Shown piece after piece: positions 1-4,727 of a stretch of 5,348 nucleotides of DNA. Source of the stretch: Actinomycetes bacterium (GTDB lineage Bacteria > Actinomycetota > Actinomycetes > Propionibacteriales > Propionibacteriaceae). Where the stretch lies: the NCBI GenBank assembly GCA_009785885.1, contig WQUE01000139.1:1-5348 (forward strand), written 5' to 3'. The notes beneath the pieces were generated by a model. The model searched no databases. It was given only the letters and a program-made list of their open reading frames with translations, and was not told where the DNA came from. The number at the start of each line of letters is the position of its first letter. The stretch's first letter is position 1. The translations under genes were made by a program, and so were the position numbers.

Positions 1-13
1 CCTTGTCAGGACC

Positions 14-655
14 TCAATCGACGACGCCGTACAGCCGGTCGCCGGCGTCCCCCAGGCCGGGGACGATGTAGCCCTTCTCGTTCAGCCGCTCGTCCACCCC
101 GGCGATCACCAGCGTGCACGCGATGCCGGCGGCGTCCACCTCCTCGCGGACGCGGGCGATACCCTCGGGGGCCGCGAGCAGGCAGATGCACGTCACGTCC
201 GAGGCGCCGCGCGCGGTGAGGAAGTGCACCGCCCCGCACAGCGACCCGCCCGTGGCGAGCATCGGGTCCAGCACGAAGCACTGCCGTCCGGCGAGATCCT
301 TCGGCAACCGCTCGGCGTACGTGAACGGTTGCAGCGTCTGCTCGTCGCGCACCATGCCGAGGAAGCCGACCTCCGCGTTCGGGATCAGGCGGGTCATGCC
401 CTCCAGCATCCCGAGGCCGGCGCGCAGGATCGGGACGACGACGGGCCGCGGCGCGGACAGCCGCACGCCGGTCGTCGGCGCGACGGGCGTGATCACGTCG
501 ACGGGCTCGACGCGGACGTCCCGGGTGGCCTCGTAGGCGAGCAGCGTGACCAGTTCCTCGACCAGCTGCCGGAACACGGGGCTCGGGGTGTTCTGGTCGC
601 GCAGGTGTGTGAGCTTGTGCGACACGAGTGGATGATCGGCGACGCGCAGTTCCAT
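14..655 (-). CDS. upp: Uracil phosphoribosyltransferase (UMP pyrophosphorylase)
   Basis: This cytoplasmic salvage enzyme converts uracil and PRPP to UMP and pyrophosphate. The 213-residue product matches the usual family length (about 208-215). Visible hallmarks are PILRAGLGM (residues 75-83), the PRPP-binding loop VLDPMLATGGS (128-138) and the C-terminal uracil-binding segment YIVPGLGDAGDRLYG (196-210), with a DERLNEKGY stretch just before it. The FLGMVRDEQ and TYAERLP segments (98-106, 112-118) follow the actinobacterial version rather than the E. coli-like one. The frame stays open a further 40 codons upstream, but that part is low-similarity, Arg-rich sequence. The ATG at 655-653 gives the normal N-terminus (MELRVADHPLVSHKL). 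It has no convincing Shine-Dalgarno sequence, and a TACAGT hexamer ends 7 bases before it, so a leaderless mRNA is plausible. The gene is divergent from the tadA cluster. Function is very secure; the exact start is fairly secure. Confidence 0.97.
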   Translation of the reverse strand: MELRVADHPLVSHKLTHLRDQNTPSPVFRQLVEELVTLLAYEATRDVRVEPVDVITPVAPTTGVRLSAPRPVVVPILRAGLGMLEGMTRLIPNAEVGFLGMVRDEQTLQPFTYAERLPKDLAGRQCFVLDPMLATGGSLCGAVHFLTARGASDVTCICLLAAPEGIARVREEVDAAGIACTLVIAGVDERLNEKGYIVPGLGDAGDRLYGVVD

Positions 656-662
656 GGGTCCC

Positions 663-668
663 ACTGTA
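663..668 (-). promoter_or_regulatory. Candidate -10 box (TACAGT) for a leaderless upp transcript
   Basis: Read on the minus strand, TACAGT matches the actinobacterial TANNNT -10 consensus and ends 7 bases before the A of the upp ATG. Transcription would then start at or very near the start codon. No convincing -35 hexamer is visible 16-19 bases further upstream. The call rests on spacing and on the lack of a ribosome binding site. Confidence 0.45.
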
Positions 669-752
669 CCGGGCCGGGCGTGCCTCCCGGGGTGGATGCG
701 AAGCCCATTGTGGGGCCGGGCTCGCCGCTCGCCCCGAAGTCTGGCACCATTG

Positions 753-765
753 GTTCCGAGGGAAC
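753..765. promoter_or_regulatory. Small perfect inverted repeat touching the ribosome binding site at 766
   Basis: GTTCC-gag-GGAAC forms a 5-bp stem with a 3-base loop. It ends directly against the AGGAGG at 766-771, in the 122-bp region between the divergent upp and tadA-associated genes. It could be a half-site operator or an mRNA hairpin affecting ribosome access. A stem this short can also arise by chance, so no function is assigned. No confident -10/-35 pair for the plus-strand operon was found in 656-752. Confidence 0.25.
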
Positions 766-771
766 AGGAGG
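766..771 (+). promoter_or_regulatory. Shine-Dalgarno AGGAGG fixing the GTG start at 778
   Basis: A full-consensus AGGAGG lies 6 bases before the GTG at 778-780. This decides the start: the same frame is open back to an ATG at 628, but that would give 50 extra residues lacking the acidic character of the rest, and it would overlap the upp promoter and the first codons of upp. Confidence 0.85.
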
Positions 772-777
772 ACACCG

Positions 778-1392
778 GTGAGCGGCACTGATGACGACGA
801 TCGCGGCGTCGACCTCGACGACGTGGTGGACGACTACGACGATCTGCACGACGGCATCGTCATCGACGACTACGACGACCTCGACGACGAGGACGACGAG
901 GACGACGACTACGAGGACGCCACCCCGGAGGAGATCGACTTCGTCATCGCCTTGTACCGCGAGGACGGCGAACCCGTCGCGGTGGCGCTCGCGAAACCCC
1001 TGGCCAACGACCTGGAGGATCTGATCGAGCAGCTGCGGCGGCTGCCCGGGGACGCGGGCGCGCTGGCGTTCGTGTCGATCGCGCGGGAGTTCTTCGTCGC
1101 GGTGCGCGTGCGGGGACGTAACGTGCAAGTGCTGCTGAACGACTCGGTCGCGTCGAACGACTGGCCGATCGCGCGCGACGTGATCGACTTCCTGGGCCTG
1201 GACGTCCCCGAGGACGACGACGAGTCGGACGTCGTCGGCGACCTGGACATGCTGGCCGACGCGGGCCTGTCCGACCTGGACATGGAGGCGATGGCGTCCG
1301 GCTACGACGAGGACTCCGACGACCTGGTGCGCGCGATCGTCGCCCACCTCGGCTACGACCGCCAGGTCGAGGCGGCCCTCGCGATCGAGTAG
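778..1392 (+). CDS. tRNA adenosine deaminase-associated protein (Asp-rich)
   Basis: This 204-residue protein belongs by sequence and position to the actinobacterial tRNA adenosine deaminase-associated family (TIGR03941-type), whose genes sit directly upstream of tadA. Its biochemical role is unknown; a partner or regulator of TadA is inferred from neighbourhood only. The first 47 residues are extremely acidic: 24 Asp and 3 Glu, with DDYDDL at 18-23 and 30-35 and DDYED at 43-47, probably disordered. A compact region follows (about 53-143) with FVIALYREDGEPV, a helix NDLEDLIEQLRRLPG and the strands ALAFVSIAREFFVAVRVRG and NVQVLLNDS. A second acidic stretch (EDDDESD, 145-151) precedes a C-terminal helical part that includes SGYDEDSDD (174-182). 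No catalytic motif, signal peptide or membrane segment is visible. The GTG start is set by AGGAGG at 766. The stop overlaps the ribosome binding site of tadA, so the two are probably co-translated. Confidence 0.9.
   Translation: MSGTDDDDRGVDLDDVVDDYDDLHDGIVIDDYDDLDDEDDEDDDYEDATPEEIDFVIALYREDGEPVAVALAKPLANDLEDLIEQLRRLPGDAGALAFVSIAREFFVAVRVRGRNVQVLLNDSVASNDWPIARDVIDFLGLDVPEDDDESDVVGDLDMLADAGLSDLDMEAMASGYDEDSDDLVRAIVAHLGYDRQVEAALAIE
829..918 (+). repeat. Degenerate tandem repeat encoding DDYDDL units
   Basis: Within the TadA-associated gene, the codons for DDYDDL recur at 829 and 865, and DDYED at 904, at spacings of 36 and 39 bases. The DNA is almost entirely GAC/GAT/GAG codons broken by TAC, so it is a low-complexity, in-frame repeat that could change in length by slippage without breaking the frame. 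Confidence 0.7.
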
Positions 1393-1396
1393 GAGG
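1391..1396 (+). promoter_or_regulatory. Shine-Dalgarno AGGAGG for tadA, overlapping the upstream stop codon
   Basis: The TAG stop of the upstream gene (1390-1392) shares its last two bases with a consensus AGGAGG, which lies 6 bases before the tadA ATG at 1403. Ribosomes ending on the first gene would sit on the start site of the second, which favours translational coupling and supports this tadA start. Confidence 0.85.
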
Positions 1397-1402
1397 CGCC
1401 CC

Positions 1403-1882
1403 ATGGGCGTCTGGGACGAGCCCATGCGGGCGGCTCTCGCCGAGGCGCGCGCCGCGGCGACGGGTGGGGACGTGCCCATCGGTGCGGTCGTGCTCGACGC
1501 GTCGGGACGGATTGTCGGCGCGGCCGGCAACGAGCGGCAACGGACCGGCGATCCGCTGGCGCACGCGGAGGTGCTGGCGCTGCGCCGGGCCGCCGGCGCG
1601 CTCGGGGCCTGGCGACTGGATGATTGCACGCTCGTCGTCACGCTCGAACCGTGCGCGATGTGCGCGGGGGCGCTGGTGCAGGCGCGCGTGGGACGGTTGG
1701 TGTTCGGGGCGTACGACGCGAAGGCCGGCGCGGTCGCCTCGCTGGCGGACGTCGTCCGGGACCCCCGGTTGCCGCACCGGGCCGAGGTCGTCGGCGGGGT
1801 GCTGGCGGAACAGTCCGAGGCGCTGCTGCGGGAGTTCTTCGCGGCCCGCCGGGCGGACGAGGGGCGGCGGTGCGCCTCGTGA
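1403..1882 (+). CDS. tadA: tRNA-specific adenosine deaminase TadA (A34 to I34)
   Basis: TadA hydrolytically deaminates adenosine 34 of tRNA-Arg(ACG) to inosine, allowing one tRNA to read several codons; it acts in the cytoplasm as a zinc-dependent homodimer. The 159-residue product has the usual length. The zinc/catalytic signature is intact: HAE at 54-56 (zinc ligand H54, proton-shuttle E56) and PCAMC at 83-87 (zinc ligands C84 and C87). Other family marks are GDVPIGAVV (22-30), the N43 region AGNERQ, a moderately conserved GRLVFGAYDAKAGA segment (97-110) and a C-terminal helix LLREFFAARR (141-150). It follows its associated-protein gene by 10 bases with a strong ribosome binding site. Its stop codon TGA overlaps a possible GTG start of the next gene (GTGA). 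A general nucleoside/cytosine deaminase of the same superfamily is the alternative, but the PCAMC motif and the partner gene favour TadA. Confidence 0.95.
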   Translation: MGVWDEPMRAALAEARAAATGGDVPIGAVVLDASGRIVGAAGNERQRTGDPLAHAEVLALRRAAGALGAWRLDDCTLVVTLEPCAMCAGALVQARVGRLVFGAYDAKAGAVASLADVVRDPRLPHRAEVVGGVLAEQSEALLREFFAARRADEGRRCAS

Positions 1883-1884
1883 CC

Positions 1885-2271
1885 ATGACCCGCCAGGAGA
1901 TCATCGACTTCTGCCTCAGCCTCCCGGCATCGTACGAGGACTACCCGTTCGACGAACCCGGCGATCCGACCGCGTGGACGGTGATGCGCCACCGGGGCAA
2001 CCGGCGCTCCTTCGCGCTCATCTTCGAGCGCGGCGGGCACCTGTGCGTGAACGTGAAGTGCGACCCGGACGAGGCGGAGATCCTTCGGACGGTGTTCGCC
2101 GGTGTCAGGCCCGCGTACCACATGAACAAGACCCACTGGAACACGATCGTCGTCGGTGGGGACGTCCCGGTCGAGGACCTGTGCGACATGATCCGGGCCA
2201 GCTACGACCTGATCAAGCCCAAAGTCCGCGGCCCGGCCGCCGGTTTCTTGCGGTATCGACGGATAGAGTGA
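1885..2271 (+). CDS. MmcQ/YjbR family protein
   Basis: This small 128-residue protein is of the MmcQ/YjbR (CyaY-like fold) family, which is often annotated as DNA-binding; a cellular role is not established. Recognisable family features are the N-terminal helix TRQEIIDFCLSLP (2-14), YEDYPF (17-22), the strand/turn LCVNVKCDPDEAEILR (53-68), the diagnostic AYHMNKTHWNTI (77-88) and SYDLIK (106-111). No membrane or export signal is seen. The start is uncertain. ATG 1885 gives the family-typical N-terminus and no overlap. In-frame GTG codons at 1879 (overlapping the tadA TGA) and 1870 (5 bases after a GAGGGG at 1859-1864) would add 2 or 5 residues and have better ribosome-binding context. It is probably translated from the tadA operon mRNA. 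Family assignment is strong; function is open. Confidence 0.88.
   Translation: MTRQEIIDFCLSLPASYEDYPFDEPGDPTAWTVMRHRGNRRSFALIFERGGHLCVNVKCDPDEAEILRTVFAGVRPAYHMNKTHWNTIVVGGDVPVEDLCDMIRASYDLIKPKVRGPAAGFLRYRRIE
2264..2269 (+). promoter_or_regulatory. Candidate internal -10 box (TAGAGT) before the methyltransferase-like gene
   Basis: TAGAGT fits TANNNT and ends 6 bases before the ATG at 2276. It overlaps the stop codon of the YjbR gene. No good -35 is visible and the gene can also be read through from tadA, so this may be a secondary leaderless start or chance. Confidence 0.25.
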
Positions 2272-2275
2272 GCCC

Positions 2276-3016
2276 ATGGCACGCGTGGACTTCCCCGAGG
2301 CGGCGCTGGCGTGGTTGACCGCCGGCGCGGACGGGGCTGTGCTGGCGGTGTCGGCCTCGGCGGGCGTGCCGAAGCTGCTGGCGAACGCCGGCCACGAGGT
2401 CGTCGCCCTGGTGAGGGACGTGCAGCGGGCCCAGCGGCTGACGTACGTCAACCGGATCACGCCCGTCGTCGCCCGGCCGGAGGCGCTGCCGTTCGCGAGC
2501 CACCACTTCGGGTTGGTGGTCGCGCACCAGGTGTTCTCCACGTGGGCGCCGGGCCTGGCGCTGCCGGAGATGGCCCGGGTGCTGCGGGCCGGGGGCGTGC
2601 TCGCCGCGAGCTATTTCGCCCGGGACGACTCGGTGCCGTGGGTGCGGCGCCTGATCGCGCTGATGCAGTCGATCGATGCGGACGCGATGCCGCCCGCGCC
2701 GGGCGAGGCGGCGTTCGCCGAACTGGCGTCCAGCAAGTACTTCCGCTCCGCGGCGACCCAGGCCTTCCGCATCTGGATCCCGATCAGCCGCCAGGGCATG
2801 CTCGACATGGTCGCGGGTGAGACGAGCGTCGCGGGCCTGGACGAGGCCGGCCGGGCGCGGCTGCTCGACGGCGTCGCCGAGATCTACGACGGTGCGGCCC
2901 GGGCCGCCCAGCTGCGCCTGCCGTACGAACTGCGCTGCTGGCGTGGCACGGTGAACCACCTCGAGTTGACCCAGCCGGTGCGTCTGCGCGAGGACGGATT
3001 GAGCATCACGTTCTGA
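2276..3016 (+). CDS. Class I SAM-dependent methyltransferase-like protein, substrate unknown
   Basis: This 246-residue protein has the outline of a Methyltransf_11-type Rossmann fold. The segments are strand 1 AVLAVSASAG (21-30), a helix VPKLLANAGH, strand 2 EVVALVRD (41-48) with a terminal Asp where the ribose-binding acid normally lies, ARPEALPF (66-73) resembling the usual GDAxxLPF, strand 4 FGLVVAHQVFSTW (78-90) and strand 5 MARVLRAGGVLAASYF (99-114). The glycine-rich SAM loop is degenerate: VLAVSASAG in place of VLDxGxGxG, lacking the acidic residue and most glycines. The C-terminal half (115-246) is mixed helical with no motif I recognise. The ATG lies 4 bases after the YjbR stop with only a weak GAGTGAG ribosome binding site, so it is likely the last gene of the tadA operon. 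It may be an active methyltransferase with an unusual loop, or a non-catalytic relative. The fold call is moderately sure; the activity is not. Confidence 0.75.
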   Translation: MARVDFPEAALAWLTAGADGAVLAVSASAGVPKLLANAGHEVVALVRDVQRAQRLTYVNRITPVVARPEALPFASHHFGLVVAHQVFSTWAPGLALPEMARVLRAGGVLAASYFARDDSVPWVRRLIALMQSIDADAMPPAPGEAAFAELASSKYFRSAATQAFRIWIPISRQGMLDMVAGETSVAGLDEAGRARLLDGVAEIYDGAARAAQLRLPYELRCWRGTVNHLELTQPVRLREDGLSITF

Positions 3017-3049
3017 CCGGTCCCGTTCGCCTGACCTGCCTCCGCCCAG

Positions 3050-3055
3050 TATCGT
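3050..3055 (+). promoter_or_regulatory. Candidate -10 box (TATCGT) for a leaderless DUF3467-pyrB-like mRNA
   Basis: TATCGT matches TANNNT and ends 7 bases before the ATG at 3063, the same spacing as at upp. It lies in the 46-base gap after the methyltransferase-like gene. TTCGCC at 3026-3031, 18 bases upstream, is a weak -35 candidate. There is no clear Shine-Dalgarno sequence ahead of the ATG, which fits leaderless translation. Confidence 0.45.
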
Positions 3056-3062
3056 GGTGACC

Positions 3063-3350
3063 ATGGCTGAGCAACAGACGCAACAGATCCAGGTCAAGAT
3101 GCCCAAAGAGTTGGCCGGTGGCAACTACGCCGACTTCATCCGCGCCTGGCACACGTCCGACGCCTTCATCCTCGACTTCGCGACGTTCACCGAACCGCCG
3201 CATGCCGATGAGGACAAGGTGATCCTCGACGCCGTCGTGGTGTCCCGCGTCCGCATCCCGCCGAGCCAGGTCTTCGAGCTGATGAAGGCCCTGGAGCAGC
3301 AACTGTCCATGTGGGAGCGCGAAACGGGCGCCCGCAAGAAGAAGGAATGA
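3063..3350 (+). CDS. DUF3467 family protein
   Basis: This 95-residue protein has the DUF3467 pattern. A short polar N-terminus (MAEQQTQQIQVKMP) is followed by GNYADFIRAWHTSDAFILDFATF (20-42), a charged loop EPPHADEDK, then VVVSRVRIPPSQVFELMKALEQQLSMWE (58-85) and a basic tail RKKKE (91-95). The family is widespread but uncharacterised. It has no enzyme motif, signal peptide or membrane segment; strands followed by an amphipathic helix suggest a small oligomerising protein, which is inference. ATG 3063 is chosen over in-frame GTG codons at 3054 and 3057 because it gives the family-like N-terminus and sits 7 bases after a TATCGT -10 candidate. The stop TGA overlaps the next gene's ATG (ATGA), so it is probably translationally coupled to the aspartate carbamoyltransferase. 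The last codons (AAGAAGAAGGAATGA) also supply purine-rich sequence just ahead of that start. Confidence 0.88.
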   Translation: MAEQQTQQIQVKMPKELAGGNYADFIRAWHTSDAFILDFATFTEPPHADEDKVILDAVVVSRVRIPPSQVFELMKALEQQLSMWERETGARKKKE

Positions 3351-4399
3351 GCGTTCCCCCCGTGAGCGGTGACGTGCCGCTGCCGCCGTTCGGGCAGGGG
3401 CGTCACCTGCTGTCCGTGTCCCAGTTCGACCGCGCCGGGTTGCAGGCGCTGTTCGATGTGGCCGAGGTCGTCCGTCCGATCGCGCAGCGCAACGGCGTGT
3501 GCACGGTGCTGGACGGGGCGATGCTCGGCAGCCTGTTCTTCGAGCCGAGCACGCGCACGCGGCTGAGCTTCGAGTCGGCGTTCCTCCGCCTCGGCGGGGA
3601 AGTGACGACGACAACGGGTTTCACGTTCTCGTCCATGGCGAAGGGCGAGTCGATCGCGGACACGGCCCGGGTCGTGTCCGGGTATTCGGACGTGCTCGTC
3701 GTGCGCCATCCCGACGTCGGGTCGGTGGCGCAGTTCGCGGCCGCGTCGGTCGTCCCGGTGATCAACGGCGGGGACGGCGCGGGGGAGCACCCGTCCCAGG
3801 CGCTGCTCGACTGCTACACGCTGGAACAGGAGCTGGCCGCGCGGGGCAAGCCGATGGACGGCTGCCGGCTGGCGATCCTCGGCGACCTGAGGTTCGGACG
3901 GACCGTCCACTCGCTGATCCGGCTGATGAGCCTGTACGACGACATCGCGTTCACCCTGTTCGCCCCGGCGGGGCTGGAACTGCCGGAGGAGGTGTCCTCG
4001 GTCGCGCTCGCCCGGGGGCACCGGGTGCGCGTCGCGCCGAGCGTCGTGGATGCGGTGCGCGGTGCCGACGCGGTGTACGCGACCCGGGTGCAGCGCGAGC
4101 GGCTGACGGACGAGCGCTCGGCGTCGTCCCTGGTGGGAGACCTGTTGAACCGCTCCATGCTCGAGCAGGCCGGGAACCTGGAGGCCGTGATCATGCACCC
4201 GCTGCCGCGGGACTCCCGGCCCGGGTCGTACGATCTGTCGTCCGATGTGGACGACCTGCCCGGCCTGGCGATCTTCCACCAGACGGACAACGGCCTGGCG
4301 ATCCGCATGGCGATCTTCCTCACGGTGCTCGGCGTGTCCACCGAGGCCGTCCACCTCACGACCAAGCAGCGCCCCTGGCGGGCGGACCTGCGGGCCTGA
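3347..4399 (+). CDS. pyrB: Aspartate carbamoyltransferase, E. coli PyrB-like catalytic chain
   Basis: The expected reaction joins carbamoyl phosphate and L-aspartate to N-carbamoyl-L-aspartate, the first committed step of de novo pyrimidine synthesis. Residues matching the E. coli active site are all present: S68-T69-R70-T71 in FFEPSTRTRLSFE (carbamoyl phosphate), S95 and K99 in SSMAKGE (80s loop from the neighbouring subunit), R120 in VVRHP, H148 and Q151 in EHPSQ, R185 in GDLRFGRTVHSL, R247 and Q249 in TRVQRERL, and L286 in HPLPR. GRTVHSL, TRVQRER and MHPLPR resemble E. coli-type chains more than the usual actinobacterial PyrB. At 350 residues it is about 40 longer than typical, with about 18 extra N-terminal residues and a basic C-terminal tail. 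The ATG overlaps the DUF3467 stop (ATGA); GTG 3362 is an alternative. No pyrR, pyrC, carA or pyrI is in the window. It could be a second ATCase or a relative using another amino acid; the symbol reflects homology only. Confidence 0.9.
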   Translation: MSVPPVSGDVPLPPFGQGRHLLSVSQFDRAGLQALFDVAEVVRPIAQRNGVCTVLDGAMLGSLFFEPSTRTRLSFESAFLRLGGEVTTTTGFTFSSMAKGESIADTARVVSGYSDVLVVRHPDVGSVAQFAAASVVPVINGGDGAGEHPSQALLDCYTLEQELAARGKPMDGCRLAILGDLRFGRTVHSLIRLMSLYDDIAFTLFAPAGLELPEEVSSVALARGHRVRVAPSVVDAVRGADAVYATRVQRERLTDERSASSLVGDLLNRSMLEQAGNLEAVIMHPLPRDSRPGSYDLSSDVDDLPGLAIFHQTDNGLAIRMAIFLTVLGVSTEAVHLTTKQRPWRADLRA

Positions 4400-4414
4400 G
4401 AGCACGGCTGAATG

Positions 4415-4444
4415 CCGTTCCGGTGGGTTTGCACCGCGAAACGG
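4415..4444 (+). terminator. Hairpin terminator candidate downstream of the carbamoyltransferase gene
   Basis: CCGTT (4415-4419) pairs with AACGG (4440-4444), and CGGTG (4421-4425) with CACCG (4432-4436). This gives a 10-bp interrupted stem around a GGTTTG loop, 15 bases after the stop codon. There is no T-tract, which is common for actinobacterial terminators. Confidence 0.5.
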
Positions 4445-4461
4445 CCCAGAACGTGAGCGAA

Positions 4462-4485
4462 CCCGCCGGACCGTGTCACGGCGGG
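4462..4485 (+). terminator. Second GC-rich hairpin, possible tandem terminator
   Basis: CCCGCCG (4462-4468) and CGGCGGG (4479-4485) form a perfect 7-bp G/C stem with a 10-base loop, 17 bases after the first hairpin. It has no T-tract. Placed in tandem with the first, it would strengthen termination before the convergent GH3 gene. Confidence 0.4.
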
Positions 4486-4540
4486 CCGTGTGCCGGGTGA
4501 AAGTGTCGGGAAACGGGTCCTGCGAAGGGGCTTGCTGCGG

Positions 4541-4598
4541 TTGAGGGACACTTCCGACGCCTTCCCGGTGCTCTGCGTGGTCACAGGTGTCCCTCAAC
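4541..4598. repeat. Perfect 12-bp inverted repeat GTTGAGGGACAC with 34-base spacer
   Basis: GTTGAGGGACAC at 4541-4552 is matched exactly by its reverse complement GTGTCCCTCAAC at 4587-4598. The 34-base spacer does not encode anything recognisable. The arms could be transposon-end remnants, a tiny non-autonomous element, paired protein-binding sites or a long-loop hairpin. I see no target-site duplication directly flanking the arms. Confidence 0.7.
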
Positions 4599-4625
4599 GT
4601 GACGCGTGCCCGTTGGGAGCGCCGA

Positions 4626-4636
4626 TTGGGGGACAC
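4626..4636 (+). repeat. Third copy of the TTGRGGGACAC motif
   Basis: TTGGGGGACAC differs from the first arm of the nearby inverted repeat (TTGAGGGACAC at 4542-4552) at one base, and both are followed by TTC. The two same-strand copies start 84 bases apart, with the inverted copy between them. A weaker GACACTT core is also present on the minus strand at 4502-4508. Confidence 0.6.
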
Positions 4637-4676
4637 TTCTGCACCGTCTCGCATGCGAAGGTGTGGTGCCTGTGGC

Positions 4677-4693
4677 GCCGGCCCGCCGCCGGC
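4677..4693. repeat. GCCGGC pair able to form a short hairpin
   Basis: Two copies of the palindrome GCCGGC (4677-4682 and 4688-4693) flank CCGCC and can pair as a 6-bp stem with a 5-base loop. It may help terminate transcription in either direction, but such GC palindromes are frequent in this base composition. Confidence 0.3.
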
Positions 4694-4727
4694 TGAGCCC
4701 CGGCCCCTCACGGGTCTGGTGATGCCG

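Noticed and set aside
656..775. Forty-codon N-terminal extension of upp
   Set aside because: The sequence is Arg-rich and unlike any UPRT N-terminus, and it would cover the divergent promoter region. ATG 655 gives normal family length.
628..777. Fifty-codon N-terminal extension of the TadA-associated protein
   Set aside because: The extension overlaps the start of upp and its promoter. The AGGAGG at 766-771 points to GTG 778, and the family N-terminus is the acidic region that begins there.
801..918. Plus-strand Thr/Ser-rich frame overlapping the Asp-codon repeat (from 791)
   Set aside because: The runs of Thr come from reading GAC repeats in another frame (ACG). The acidic frame has the ribosome binding site and family match.
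493..2541. Long minus-strand open frame of 682 codons
   Set aside because: It runs antisense through upp's start region and four well-supported plus-strand genes. Its translation is low-complexity and family-free, as is common opposite GC-rich coding DNA.
3311..3346. Twelve-codon upstream extension of the carbamoyltransferase from ATG 3311
   Set aside because: It would overlap the DUF3467 gene by 40 bases and lengthen an already long protein. ATG 3347 has the typical ATGA coupling overlap.
4541..4640. Calling a complete insertion sequence or a CRISPR array from the GGGACAC repeats
   Set aside because: There is no transposase, no regular spacer-repeat units, and repeats are in both orientations. 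Only a repeat cluster can be supported.
4490..4696. Plus-strand 68-codon frame starting with GTG in the intergenic region, with several Cys residues
   Set aside because: It crosses the inverted repeats, has weaker third-position G/C preference than neighbouring genes, no clear ribosome binding site and no recognisable similarity.
3125..4711. Minus-strand open frame of 528 codons
   Set aside because: It is antisense to the DUF3467 and carbamoyltransferase genes. Its Arg/His/Gln-rich translation has no domain, so it is a composition shadow.
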